Source: CAMAXB01 sp964476565
Lineage (GTDB): Bacteria > Verrucomicrobiota > Verrucomicrobiia > Opitutales > Opitutaceae
NCBI GenBank assembly: GCA_964476565.1
Contig: CAYZBG010000015.1
Span: 14,930-78,929, forward strand
Reading direction: 5' to 3'
DNA length: 64,000 nt
The stretch's first letter is position 1, and each line of letters opens with the position of its first letter. Shown piece by piece: positions 8,064 to 19,323 of this stretch. The notes beneath the pieces are model-generated. The model was not told where the DNA came from, did no database searches, and worked only from the letters and a program-made list of their open reading frames with translations. The translations under genes were made by a program, and so were the position numbers.

Positions 8064-10079
8064 ATGATTATCCCCCGACTTCCCGCGTCGCTCGCCTATG
8101 GTGGCGACTACAATCCTGAGCAGTGGCCCGAAGCGGTCTGGCGCGAAGATGCGCGGCTCATGCAAGCGGCGGGAGTCAACCTCGTCAGTGTCGGCATCTT
8201 CAGCTGGGCGAAGCTGCAGCCGGCGGAGAAGACCTTTGATTTCGGCTGGCTCGATCGGGTGATGGACCTGCTGGCCGAGCACGGTGTTTATGTGTGCCTC
8301 GCCACGGCCACGGCGTCGCCTCCGCCGTGGATGTCCAAGCGGTACCCGGACGTGCTTCCGGTGGATGCCAACGGTGCCACGTTGTATCCCGGTTCGCGTC
8401 AGCATTATTCACCCTGCAGTCCGACCTACCGCCGCCTTGCTGCCGCGCTGGTGCGAAAGATCGCCACACGGTACCGGAGGCATCCGGCCCTCGCTGCCTG
8501 GCACATCAACAACGAGTACGCCTGTCATCTCTCGGAGTGCCACGGCGAGGCCACCACGCGGGCCTTCCGCGTCTGGCTCAAGACGCGTTACCGCACGCTC
8601 GATGCGTTGAACGCCGCCTGGGGCACCGCATTCTGGAGCCAAGTGTACTCAGCGTGGGACGAGATCTTCACTCCGCGCCGGGCACCGTATCACAACAATC
8701 CGACCCAGCAGCTGGATTACCGGCGCTTTCTCAGCGATGCCTTTCTCGAGCTGTATCGGCAGGAGAAGGACATCGTGAATGCGATCACGCCGGGCGTGCC
8801 GGTGACGACGAACTTCATGACCTTTTTCAAGCCGCTCGACTACCGGCGGTGGGCGGAGGAACTCGATTTTGTGGCGTGGGACAGCTACCCCGACCCGCTG
8901 CCGGGGCTGGAGCCGGAACGGATGGGAGCGGTCGGCCACGACCTGATGCGATCGTTGAAGAAGGACCGTCCCTTCGTGCTGATGGAGCAGGCGTCCTCGG
9001 CGGTGAACTGGCGGACGATCAACGGGCCGAAGGCGCCGGGTCGCATGCGGCTGGGCAGCCTGCAGACCGTGGCGCGCGGGGGCGATGGCGTGATGTTCTT
9101 CCAGTGGCGGGCGTCAAAGGCCGGGGCGGAAAAGTTTCACAGTGGAATGATCCAGCATGTCGATCCGGCGTTCAGCCGCGTCTTCGGCGAGATCAAGCAG
9201 CTCGGCGCCGACCTCAAGGCGCTCGCGCCGGTCGTGGGCTCACTCGTGCGCGCGCGCGTGGCGATCGCCTTCGACTGGCACGCCTGGTGGGCGCTGGAGT
9301 TGGAGTCGAAGCCCGGCCGGATCGACTACGCCGGATGGGCGCAGGAGCTGCACCGATATTTCTACGCCCGGAACATCGCGGTGGACTTCGTGCACCCCGG
9401 GGCGGCGCTCACGGACTATGCGCTCGTGGTGGCGCCGGCATTGTACCTGTTGACGAAGGCCGATGCCGACAATCTCACGGACTTCGTCGCACGCGGCGGC
9501 ACGCTGTTGGCGACGTACTTCTCGGGGATCGTCGACGAGCATGAACACGTCGTCTTGGGCGGGTATCCGGCGTGGCTGCGACCGATGCTCGGCCTTTGGG
9601 TGGAGGAGTGGGCGCCTTACGCCGAGGGACAGACCAATGGCGTTCGCTTTGCCGGCGCGCGGGGGGCACCGGTCAAGACGGGCCATTGGTGCGACGTCGT
9701 GCACCTGGAGGGGGCGCGGGCCCTCGCAACCTACACGCACGATTTCTTTGCCGGACGCGCGGCGGTCACGGAGCATGCGTATGGCAAGGGTCACGCGTAT
9801 TACCTCGGCACGAAGTTGGAGCGGGCAGGACTCGACCGCGTGTTGGATACGGCGTGCGCGAAGGCCGAGGTCGCACCGGTGCTGGTCACGCCCGCCGGAG
9901 TCGAGGCCACGGTGCGCGAGAAGGACGGCCAGGCGTTTCTCTTTGTGCTCAACCATCGGGATGAGGCCGTGCGGGTGAATCTCGGCCGCCGGCAGGGAAC
10001 CGACCTGCTGACGCAGCAGCGTTGCAAGGGGAAGGTGTCGCTGCCTCCGCGGGGTGTGGCGGTGATTGCGCTGGCCTAG
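8064..10079 (+). CDS. Beta-galactosidase, glycoside hydrolase family 42
   Basis: A 671-residue GH42 enzyme that removes terminal beta-galactose. The start at ATG 8064 is chosen over the open frame from 7872 because GH42 proteins begin close to the GGDYNPEQW motif, here residues 12-20. The (beta/alpha)8 barrel contains acid/base Glu151 (HINNEYACH) and nucleophile Glu308 (FVLMEQASS). Domain B (a trimerisation-type domain) follows and contains DFVARGGTLLATYFSG. A C-terminal beta domain is at residues about 610-671. No signal peptide is present, so it probably acts in the cytoplasm on imported galactosides. It is followed 106 bp later by a GH31 gene on the same strand. Both have a shared operator-like motif upstream. 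Confidence 0.95.
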   Translation: MIIPRLPASLAYGGDYNPEQWPEAVWREDARLMQAAGVNLVSVGIFSWAKLQPAEKTFDFGWLDRVMDLLAEHGVYVCLATATASPPPWMSKRYPDVLPVDANGATLYPGSRQHYSPCSPTYRRLAAALVRKIATRYRRHPALAAWHINNEYACHLSECHGEATTRAFRVWLKTRYRTLDALNAAWGTAFWSQVYSAWDEIFTPRRAPYHNNPTQQLDYRRFLSDAFLELYRQEKDIVNAITPGVPVTTNFMTFFKPLDYRRWAEELDFVAWDSYPDPLPGLEPERMGAVGHDLMRSLKKDRPFVLMEQASSAVNWRTINGPKAPGRMRLGSLQTVARGGDGVMFFQWRASKAGAEKFHSGMIQHVDPAFSRVFGEIKQLGADLKALAPVVGSLVRARVAIAFDWHAWWALELESKPGRIDYAGWAQELHRYFYARNIAVDFVHPGAALTDYALVVAPALYLLTKADADNLTDFVARGGTLLATYFSGIVDEHEHVVLGGYPAWLRPMLGLWVEEWAPYAEGQTNGVRFAGARGAPVKTGHWCDVVHLEGARALATYTHDFFAGRAAVTEHAYGKGHAYYLGTKLERAGLDRVLDTACAKAEVAPVLVTPAGVEATVREKDGQAFLFVLNHRDEAVRVNLGRRQGTDLLTQQRCKGKVSLPPRGVAVIALA

Positions 10080-10121
10080 GGCATATCTCGGTAGCGCGGG
10101 GGCGTTGACGGCCTCGTACAT

Positions 10122-10133
10122 GTTAACGTCATA
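10122..10133 (-). promoter_or_regulatory. Candidate LacI-family operator, site 3
   Basis: TATGACGTTAAC when read on the minus strand, 53 bp upstream of the GH31 start. It matches the core shared with sites 1 and 2 (TGACGT, W, A, W, C). A possible -35 TTGACG is at 10105-10110 within a 10-bp sequence identical to one upstream of GH42. Inference. Confidence 0.4.
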
Positions 10134-10185
10134 AGCGGTCGCCGATTTGAGCGACGCCGGTGAGGGCGTAGGTTCTGTCTACCCC

Positions 10186-12498
10186 ATGTCTACCCTGCGC
10201 CCCCTCTTGTCTGCGGCGATGCTTTGCATCGTTGCCTCGCTCATTTCACGGTCCGCGGCTGCTGCGGCCGGGCCGGTCACTCCGGTCTGGCAGGAAGTGG
10301 CTCCCGGCGTGTGGAAAACCACCGTTGGCCGGCCCGAGTCATTGACGTTGCTCAAGGCCGCCGGCGGCAAACCCGCCCTCGACGCTCTGGCGCGCATGCC
10401 GGCGGCGCCGTTCCCGTTCGATGCCACCCAGATCGAAGGCCGTCAGTTCGATTGGAAGACCATTGTCCGGCTGCCGCTGGGCGCGGAGGAGGACATTTAC
10501 GGCCTCGGCGTGGACTTCAGCTCGATGCGGCGCAACGGCAACATCTTCGAGCTACGCGTCGACCACTGGAGCACACGGGTGCCGGTGACGGGGCGCACCC
10601 ACGCGCCGGTGCCCCTGTACGTGTCCACTCAGGGATTCGCCGTGCTCTTTGACACGGCGCGCTACCTCAAGGTGACGGTCGGGCATGGCGTGCGGCTGGC
10701 GGCGCCGTCGAAGCCCCCGGTCATCGACCGCACCACGGGCACTGTTTGGCAGGAGGATCCGCAGGCGGCGCCGGTCCGGGGCCGGTGGAACTCGGCGCCC
10801 CGCTCCGATTCGATCGAAGTCCTCGCCAACGCCGAAGGCATGGACGTCTATGTCTTTGCCGGGCCGAGTCCGCTCGATGCGATCCGACGTTACAACCTCT
10901 ACGCGGGTGGCGGCGCCCTGCCGCCGAAGTGGGGTCTCGGGTTCATGGCGCGCACGCCGACGCGCTACGGCGCGAAGGAGGCGCTGGAGACGATCCTCGA
11001 TTTTCGCCGCAACGGCATCCCGCTGGACATGCTCGGACTGGAGCCGGGTTGGATGAGTTACGCCTACCCGTGTTCGTTCGAGTGGGACGCGACCCGGTTT
11101 CCCGATCCGGAGGGTTTCCTCGCCGAGGTGCGCAAGCACAACGTGCGGGTCAATCTCTGGTTCAATCCCTACGTCGGACCGCCCTCCACTCCCTTGTACC
11201 AAAAGCTGCTGCCCTATGCAGGCACGCACCTCGTGTGGAATGGCATCGTGCCGGATTACACCCTGGAAGAGCCGAAACGCATCTTCATCGATCATCTCAA
11301 ACGCACGGTGATCGAAAAGAATCCCTCGGCGATCGGAGGGTTCAAGCTGGACGAGGTCGACGGCTACGACCGTTACCTGTGGCCGGATACGGCGACCTTT
11401 CCCTCGGGTCTGCACTCGGAGCAACTGCGCCAGACCTATGCGATGCTGCTGCAGCAGGCGGTCTACGCCTCGTTTCATGAGAGCGACCGGCGTACGATGA
11501 GCCAGATCCGGGGCAACAACGCCGGGGCTTCGCCGTATCCATTTGTCATCTACAGCGACAGTTACGATTTCGACGAGTACATCACCGCGGTGTGCAACAG
11601 CGGCTTTGCCGGCGTGCTTTGGTCCCCCGAGGTGCGCGGCAACGGTGGCCTCGAAACCCGGCTGCGCGCGGCGCGGGAGTCCGGGCGGACGGACGAGGCG
11701 CAGGCCATCCTCGCCGAGGTGGTGAGCGATCAGGTCCGGCGTACGCAGGCGGTGTGTTTTTCGCCGCTGGCGCTTTTCAACGGTTGGGCGACGTCGACCA
11801 AGCTCTGGACGTATCCCGAGGCCACGCCTCACGTACGGTCCGCGATTCTGCTGCGCCAGCGCCTCCTGCCTTACCTGTATCACAGCTTTGCGCAGTATCA
11901 CCGTGAAGGCACCCCCGTGATCCGGCCGATGCAGCTGGCATCGCGCGAACGGCCGGTCAGGCGCGAAGGCACCGCGGCAGGGGAGCTCGAGGCCACGGCC
12001 AATCCGTACGAAGTCCCGGCGGCAGCCCGCGAGACCAAGGATCAGTATCTCTTTGGCGACGCGTTGCTCGTGGCGCCGATCGCGCCCGGCGCGACCAGCC
12101 GGACCGTACTCCTTCCGGAGGGCAAGTGGTACGATTTCTACACCGGACGTTATGCCGGTGCGGACGAGACCATCACGGTGACGCCGCCGCTCGACCGGAT
12201 TCCGCTCTTTGTCCGGGATGGCGCGCTGGTGCCGATGATCGCCGTGGAGCGCCCGCATGCGCCGCAGGCGGGTGAGCGCCTTCCGTTGGAGATCCGCCAC
12301 TACGGCGAGAAACCCGGTGCGCTGTCGCTCTACGATGACGATGGCGAGACGTTCGCGTACGAACGGGGGGAATATTCGTACACCGGCCTTGGGGTGGTGA
12401 AGGATGCGGCTGGACGCTGGCAGGGCTCGGTCACGCCCGATGCGAACGGGCGCCCGTGGAGCTACTCGGACGTCACGTGGACGTTCATGACGCCGTGA
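10186..12498 (+). CDS. Secreted glycoside hydrolase family 31 (alpha-glycosidase)
   Basis: A 770-residue exported GH31 enzyme. The start is ATG 10186 (MSTLRPLLSAAMLCIVASL), giving a signal peptide of about 25 residues; an upstream frame from 10147 adds nothing recognisable. It has the GH31 N-terminal beta-sandwich, then the TIM barrel (PPKWGLGFMARTPTRY). The probable nucleophile is Asp389 in GGFKLDEVDG and the probable acid/base is Asp458 in YSDSYDFDEY, 69 residues later. Distal beta domains carry ALLVAPIAPGAT and LPEGKWYDFYTG. The active-site wording differs from the classic alpha-glucosidase WxDMNE form, so alpha-glucosidase, alpha-xylosidase or alpha-galactosidase activity cannot be chosen. 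Probably a periplasmic or surface partner of the GH42 enzyme. Confidence 0.92.
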   Translation: MSTLRPLLSAAMLCIVASLISRSAAAAAGPVTPVWQEVAPGVWKTTVGRPESLTLLKAAGGKPALDALARMPAAPFPFDATQIEGRQFDWKTIVRLPLGAEEDIYGLGVDFSSMRRNGNIFELRVDHWSTRVPVTGRTHAPVPLYVSTQGFAVLFDTARYLKVTVGHGVRLAAPSKPPVIDRTTGTVWQEDPQAAPVRGRWNSAPRSDSIEVLANAEGMDVYVFAGPSPLDAIRRYNLYAGGGALPPKWGLGFMARTPTRYGAKEALETILDFRRNGIPLDMLGLEPGWMSYAYPCSFEWDATRFPDPEGFLAEVRKHNVRVNLWFNPYVGPPSTPLYQKLLPYAGTHLVWNGIVPDYTLEEPKRIFIDHLKRTVIEKNPSAIGGFKLDEVDGYDRYLWPDTATFPSGLHSEQLRQTYAMLLQQAVYASFHESDRRTMSQIRGNNAGASPYPFVIYSDSYDFDEYITAVCNSGFAGVLWSPEVRGNGGLETRLRAARESGRTDEAQAILAEVVSDQVRRTQAVCFSPLALFNGWATSTKLWTYPEATPHVRSAILLRQRLLPYLYHSFAQYHREGTPVIRPMQLASRERPVRREGTAAGELEATANPYEVPAAARETKDQYLFGDALLVAPIAPGATSRTVLLPEGKWYDFYTGRYAGADETITVTPPLDRIPLFVRDGALVPMIAVERPHAPQAGERLPLEIRHYGEKPGALSLYDDDGETFAYERGEYSYTGLGVVKDAAGRWQGSVTPDANGRPWSYSDVTWTFMTP

Positions 12499-12568
12499 GC
12501 CGGACGGACGTACGAAGCTCCGAACTCCGGGGTTGCGACTCGGTCTGAGCGAGCCGCAACATGACCCG

Positions 12569-13441
12569 ATGTCGCTCTACGAACTCAAGGCAGAGATTCC
12601 GTCCGCTGCCGCGGACGCCACGGACGACGTCCTGCTCGAGCTGGGCGTGGAAGGATGGAGCCTCCTGCAGGATGTGATCGCCCAGCGGGCGTGGATCGTG
12701 GGGATCTTTGGCAGCGAAGCGGAGGGCGAGTCGCGGTGGGCGGAACTGCGGCCCCTGCTGCCGGTGACCCCGCTCGCCGGCCCGGTGGTGCGGCCGCTGG
12801 CCGACGAGGATTGGCGTGACAGTTACAAGGCCCACTTCAAGGCCTGGAGCACCGGACGCATGCACTGGGTGCCGGTGTGGGAGAAGGCGAGCTATCGCCT
12901 GCCGCCCGGGGACGTTGCGCTCTGGCTCGATCCGGGACTGGCCTTCGGCACGGGTAATCACGAAACGACGCGGTTGTGCTGCGAACGCCTGGTGGCCTAC
13001 GCGGCCGAGCGCGGTCCGGCCGGAGCGGTGATCGATGCCGGCTGCGGCTCGGGCATTCTGGCCCTCTCGGCGGTGCGCCTCGGTTTTGCCGATGTGGTGG
13101 GTTTCGACAACGACCCCGAGGCGGTGCGCATCGCCGGCGAGAATGCGGCGCTGAACGACCTGCAGGAGAAAGTCCGGTTCTACGTCGGTGACCTCGTCTC
13201 CGGCCTTGCCGGTCGCAAGGCTTCGCTGGTGCTAGCGAATATCCAGGCGGACGTCTTGATGCGGTTTACGACGGAGCTTCTGGGGGCGGTGGCGCCTGGT
13301 GGCTGGCTGGTGCTCAGCGGCATCCTGGCCCGGGAGCTCGATCAGGTGCGCACGGTCTTTGCTGCCGCCGCGCCCGGGTGGACGGTCGACACGCGTGTCA
13401 TGGGTGAGTGGAGCGACGTCGCCTTGGCGAGGCCGACCTAG
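12569..13441 (+). CDS. prmA: Ribosomal protein L11 methyltransferase PrmA
   Basis: A 290-residue cytoplasmic methyltransferase that trimethylates ribosomal protein L11 with S-adenosylmethionine. The N-terminal substrate-recognition domain (SLYELKAEIPSAAADATDDVLLELGVEGW) is followed by a linker. The Rossmann domain contains LDPGLAFGTGNHETTRLC, motif I VIDAGCGSGILALSA, the acidic loop FDNDPEAV and ANIQADVL in the place of the usual N-I-L motif IV. LSGILARELDQV is a typical PrmA C-terminal element. ATG 12569 is preferred to the open frame from 12533 because it begins at the conserved domain. It lies 70 bp after the GH31 gene but is functionally unrelated to it. It converges with the Asp23-type genes. 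Confidence 0.93.
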   Translation: MSLYELKAEIPSAAADATDDVLLELGVEGWSLLQDVIAQRAWIVGIFGSEAEGESRWAELRPLLPVTPLAGPVVRPLADEDWRDSYKAHFKAWSTGRMHWVPVWEKASYRLPPGDVALWLDPGLAFGTGNHETTRLCCERLVAYAAERGPAGAVIDAGCGSGILALSAVRLGFADVVGFDNDPEAVRIAGENAALNDLQEKVRFYVGDLVSGLAGRKASLVLANIQADVLMRFTTELLGAVAPGGWLVLSGILARELDQVRTVFAAAAPGWTVDTRVMGEWSDVALARPT

Positions 13442-13501
13442 GCGGCTTCACCTGTCTCTGATCCAGCGCCTACGTTCGTCGGCGGAGTTGGGGGCAACGG
13501 G

Positions 13502-13918
13502 TCAGAACCCCTTGTCGGCCGGCACGACGCCGACGACCTCAATCTTGATCGGGCCCACGTCGCCTTTGAGGCCCAGATTCTGGCGGTAGATGTCGGTGAT
13601 CTCCTCGTTCAGGTAGCCCTGGATCGCGTCCAGTTTGGCGTCAGGCCGGATCTTGAGCCGAATGTAGGTATCGAGCCGGTTGCTGCGCCGCGTAATCACG
13701 GCCCGCGCCGAGGCCACTCCGTGCAACTGTTCGCAGCAGGCCTCGACGAGACGATGGAGGGCACGTCGCGAAATCTGCAGCCGGCCTTTGGCATCCGCCG
13801 CCAAGGTGAGCACGGCGGGTTGCCGCAGGAACAGCAGTACGACCAGGAGCGCGAGGCCACCCCACAGGATCGCGGTTTGGACCGGTGACGACAGGAGGTA
13901 TTCGGTGACGGTCGACAC
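13502..13918 (-). CDS. AmaP-like membrane protein (Asp23 partner)
   Basis: A 138-residue protein beginning at a GTG (13916-13918). One transmembrane helix at about residues 13-31 (TAILWGGLALLVVLLFL) is followed by a cytoplasmic domain with an Asp23-like pattern (KGRLQISRRALHRLVEACCEQLHGVASARAVI...TYIRLKIRP...LNEEITDIYRQNLGL). It lies 12 bp downstream of an Asp23/Gls24 gene on the same strand, the arrangement of amaP with asp23 in Firmicutes. By analogy it anchors the Asp23-type protein at the membrane in an envelope-stress role. The family link is based on topology and neighbour, not a strong motif. Confidence 0.75.
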   Translation of the reverse strand: MSTVTEYLLSSPVQTAILWGGLALLVVLLFLRQPAVLTLAADAKGRLQISRRALHRLVEACCEQLHGVASARAVITRRSNRLDTYIRLKIRPDAKLDAIQGYLNEEITDIYRQNLGLKGDVGPIKIEVVGVVPADKGF

Positions 13919-13930
13919 GGGGCCTCAGGC

Positions 13931-14374
13931 TCAGTCGGTCGCGGGATTCTCCGGCCAAAGATCGTCGTTCTTGTCCGCCGTCGCTGCGCCGGCGGGCAGG
14001 CGGACGCCCTCGATGATGACGTCGACGCGGTCAACGTTCTTGCCCGTCATGGCCATGACCTGGGTGCGAACGGCGACCTGAACCTCGTAGGCGGTACGGC
14101 CCAGCTCGGAACCGTAGGTGACAACGAGGCGGACCTCGATGGAGTAGGTGTCGTTCTCATCCTCCGACACCTTCACCCCGCGGTGGTCGGCCTCGCGCTT
14201 GGTGAACAGTTCGCCGATGCCATCGACCAAACCCCCGCCTACGCCGGCAACCCCTTTCACCTGCAGGGCCGCGAGGCGTACGATGCTGGCGATGACCGTG
14301 TGGTTGATCTTGATGTCCCCGAGTTCCGGCTGGTCGTCCAGACGGGTGGGGGGATTGAACTCGGGCGCTTGCAT
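13931..14374 (-). CDS. Asp23/Gls24 family envelope stress response protein
   Basis: A 147-residue soluble protein with the Asp23 pattern: GDIKINHTVIASIVRLAALQVKGVAGV, then a central beta region (YSIEVRLVVTYGSELGRTAYEVQVAVRTQVMAMTG) and VDRVDVIIEGVRLP. Members bind the membrane through an AmaP anchor and affect cell-envelope stress in Gram-positive bacteria. A role in Verrucomicrobia is not established. It is divergent from the methyltransferase gene at 14424 (49-bp gap) and is the first gene of a two-gene operon with the downstream AmaP-like protein. Confidence 0.88.
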   Translation of the reverse strand: MQAPEFNPPTRLDDQPELGDIKINHTVIASIVRLAALQVKGVAGVGGGLVDGIGELFTKREADHRGVKVSEDENDTYSIEVRLVVTYGSELGRTAYEVQVAVRTQVMAMTGKNVDRVDVIIEGVRLPAGAATADKNDDLWPENPATD

Positions 14375-14423
14375 GGTGATGCGATAAATAAGCTTCGAGG
14401 GCGAAACGGTTGCAAGGCTGGGC

Positions 14424-15128
14424 GTGGAAAAACTCCCGGCTGCCGCGGCTGCCGCCGGCGATCAGCAGAGAATTGCATTGCCGGCGGCGCTGGCCCGTAG
14501 CTACAACGCCTCTCGCGTGCGAACGATCGTGCATTTCCTGCGGGAGCTGAGAAACACGGGCGCCGTGGCACCGAGTTCACGGCACTTGGTGGCCGCCGCT
14601 GTCTCGCAGCTCAAGAGCCACGTCAGCGCCCACCCGGAGCGCCCGCTGAAGATCCTCGAACTGGGGCCGGGTACGGGCGTGTTCACGAAGGAGATCATCG
14701 CAGCGATGCGGCCGCAGGATCGCCTGGATGTGGTGGAGTTGAGCGAGCGCTTCTTCAGTATCGTCCACAGCCGGTTTCACGGTGGAAACGTGCGGGTGTT
14801 TCACATGGACGTTCTGCAGTACGAAGGTGCGGGCGGTTACGACTTCATTTTTTCGAGCATCCCGTACGAAGCCCTGCCGGCGGAGATCAGCACGGCCATC
14901 TGGCGCAAGAAACAGGCGCTGGCGCGGGCGGACGCCCACATCATCTACTACAAGTACGTGAATCCGACGCCGTTCCGCAGCAGCTACGAGCGGGAGATGG
15001 TGCGACGCCACCTTGTGGGACGCCGCATCATTTGGCGCAACATGCCGCCGGCCCGGCTCTTTACCCTGCGGCTGGATCGATTCAACCTGCCGGCGACCTC
15101 GCGCACCGCGCTGGCGCAGGTGGCTTAG
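14424..15128 (+). CDS. Class I methyltransferase, phospholipid N-methyltransferase-like
   Basis: A 234-residue SAM-dependent methyltransferase starting at GTG 14424. The segment TIVHFLRELRNTGAVAPSSRHL is the hallmark just before the fold in PmtA-type phospholipid methyltransferases and their KsgA-like relatives. Motif I is ILELGPGTGVFTKEI, the acidic loop is VVELSERFF, and FIFSSIPYEALP sits in the NPPY-like motif IV position. The terminal part (RREI-type VRRHLVGRRIIWRNMPPARLFTLRL) also fits PmtA. If correct it methylates phosphatidylethanolamine at the inner membrane, which would connect with the phosphatidylserine decarboxylase at 55743. An rRNA or protein target cannot be excluded. Confidence 0.72.
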   Translation: MEKLPAAAAAAGDQQRIALPAALARSYNASRVRTIVHFLRELRNTGAVAPSSRHLVAAAVSQLKSHVSAHPERPLKILELGPGTGVFTKEIIAAMRPQDRLDVVELSERFFSIVHSRFHGGNVRVFHMDVLQYEGAGGYDFIFSSIPYEALPAEISTAIWRKKQALARADAHIIYYKYVNPTPFRSSYEREMVRRHLVGRRIIWRNMPPARLFTLRLDRFNLPATSRTALAQVA

Positions 15129-15167
15129 GGTGCGCTGGCCGACGCGGGGCCGCAGAGCATCGCCGCG

Positions 15168-15196
15168 AAAAAAACGCCCGGCGTTGCGGCCGGGCG
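15168..15196 (-). terminator. Rho-independent terminator of accBC
   Basis: An 8-bp GC stem CGCCCGGC (15175-15182) / GCCGGGCG (15189-15196) with loop GTTGCG, followed on the minus strand by seven T residues (15168-15174). It lies 6 bp beyond the accC stop codon. Confidence 0.85.
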
Positions 15197-15202
15197 AGGT
15201 GA

Positions 15203-16567
<1,365 letters not shown>

Positions 16568-16607
16568 CGGAATAAAGACGATTAAACCGCCGACCCTCGC
16601 CAAGTTG

Positions 16608-16625
16608 CGTCAGCAAAGGCTGACG
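16608..16625 (-). other. Hairpin between accB and accC
   Basis: Inverted repeat CGTCAGC / GCTGACG with loop AAAG, in the accB-accC intercistronic gap. It has no T-run on either side, so it is not a convincing terminator. It could affect mRNA stability or the accB:accC ratio; this is inference. Confidence 0.4.
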
Positions 16626-16664
16626 GCGCGGGACGAGGGGAGGCGGTCTGGGAGGAGGGGGAAC

Positions 16665-17162
16665 TTAAGCTTGTTTAACCTTGAAGAGGCGCTGGCCGTA
16701 TTCGACCGGCTGACCGTTTTCCACGAGGATCTCGACGATGGTGCCTTTGGTTTCGGCCTGGATCTCGTTCATGATCTTCATGGCCTCGATGATGCACACC
16801 ACCGTGTTCTCGACGACCTTGGCGCCCGGATCCACGAAGGACTTACTTTCGGGCGAGCTGGCGCGGTAGAAGGTGCCGACCATGGGCGACTTGATGTACG
16901 TCACACCGGCTTCATCGGCCGCAGCGGCCGGGGTGAGCGAAACGGCGGGCGCGGGCGCAGCGGGCGCGGCGGGTGCCGGAGCAGCAGCCTCCGACGGGGC
17001 AGGGAACGGCGGGTTGGAGGAGCGACCCGTAGAGGTCACGACCGGGAGACCGTTCAGGCCGCGGCGAATCTTGAGCTTGAAGCCCTCTTCCTCGACCGCG
17101 AATTCGGTCAAATCGGAGCGCTTCATGAGATCGATGATCTGCTTGATTTGTTTGAGGTCCAA
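16665..17162 (-). CDS. accB: Acetyl-CoA carboxylase biotin carboxyl carrier protein
   Basis: A 165-residue carrier. The N-terminal helix (LKQIKQIIDLMKRSDLTEFAVEEEG) is followed by an Ala/Pro-rich flexible linker (residues about 50-85). The lipoyl/biotinyl domain contains IKSPMVGTFYRASSP and EAMKIMNEI, where the Lys is biotinylated. The gene begins with TTG at 17160-17162. This is supported because AccB proteins normally start M-D-L-x-x-I-K, and because AAGGA lies 6 nt upstream. It is first gene of the accBC operon, and the biotin is charged by the AccC encoded downstream. An AT-rich region with phased A-tracts lies upstream. Confidence 0.96.
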   Translation of the reverse strand: MDLKQIKQIIDLMKRSDLTEFAVEEEGFKLKIRRGLNGLPVVTSTGRSSNPPFPAPSEAAAPAPAAPAAPAPAVSLTPAAAADEAGVTYIKSPMVGTFYRASSPESKSFVDPGAKVVENTVVCIIEAMKIMNEIQAETKGTIVEILVENGQPVEYGQRLFKVKQA

Positions 17163-17576
17163 ACGTGGTCCTTGGTTGAGTTAGCTGCGGGACGGAAGTT
17201 AGTGACGTTTCCGGGAGGGTCGTTCAAAAGTAATCCCGGAAGCACTGCAATCCCTGAATTTTCGTCAATTTTGTAAAAACCGCCGGAAATGCCCTGGAAT
17301 TGCTCAAAATAGGCCCAAAATCGCCCAAAACAGGCCCCTTTTAGGGGGTCTCGACTGGGGTGAGAATCGGTCTGGAACGGCCTTTTTGACAAGGTTGCGG
17401 CGGGTCGATGGGCGTCGGCGTCCCGCCCGGTCGAGGCCGTGCCGGCCCTCTCCGGAGGTTCCGAGCCCCCTGGGCCGGAGGCGGTCGGAATGGCGGGGTA
17501 AGGCGCCGCGGATTGCGTTTTGCGGGTGTGGCGTCGGCGGGCTTGCGGCGCCGGCGGCGCGGCGTTGAGTGAAGCC
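17163..17576. other. 414-bp divergent intergenic region accB/ettA with phased A-tracts
   Basis: No gene is seen. Most of 17205-17345 is AT-rich compared with its surroundings. AAAA tracts at 17306-17309, 17317-17320 and 17327-17330 and TTTT at 17339-17342 are centred 10 to 12 bp apart; further upstream TTTT at 17259-17262 and 17269-17272 are also one helical turn apart. Such phasing produces intrinsic DNA curvature and is often found at strong promoters. A short hairpin CCCCT-TTT-AGGGG ends the series near 17335-17347. The 17345-17576 part is GC-rich and presumably holds the ettA promoter, which I cannot identify. Confidence 0.5.
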
Positions 17577-19262
<1,686 letters not shown>

Positions 19263-19323
19263 GGGTGGGGCGGCCGGCTGGGTTGCGCAGGGAATATTCC
19301 TGTGCAGCCTGTTTCCCATTGTG

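Noticed and set aside
10552..12300. A 582-codon minus-strand frame opposite the GH31 gene
   Set aside because: Arg-rich antisense shadow without motifs.
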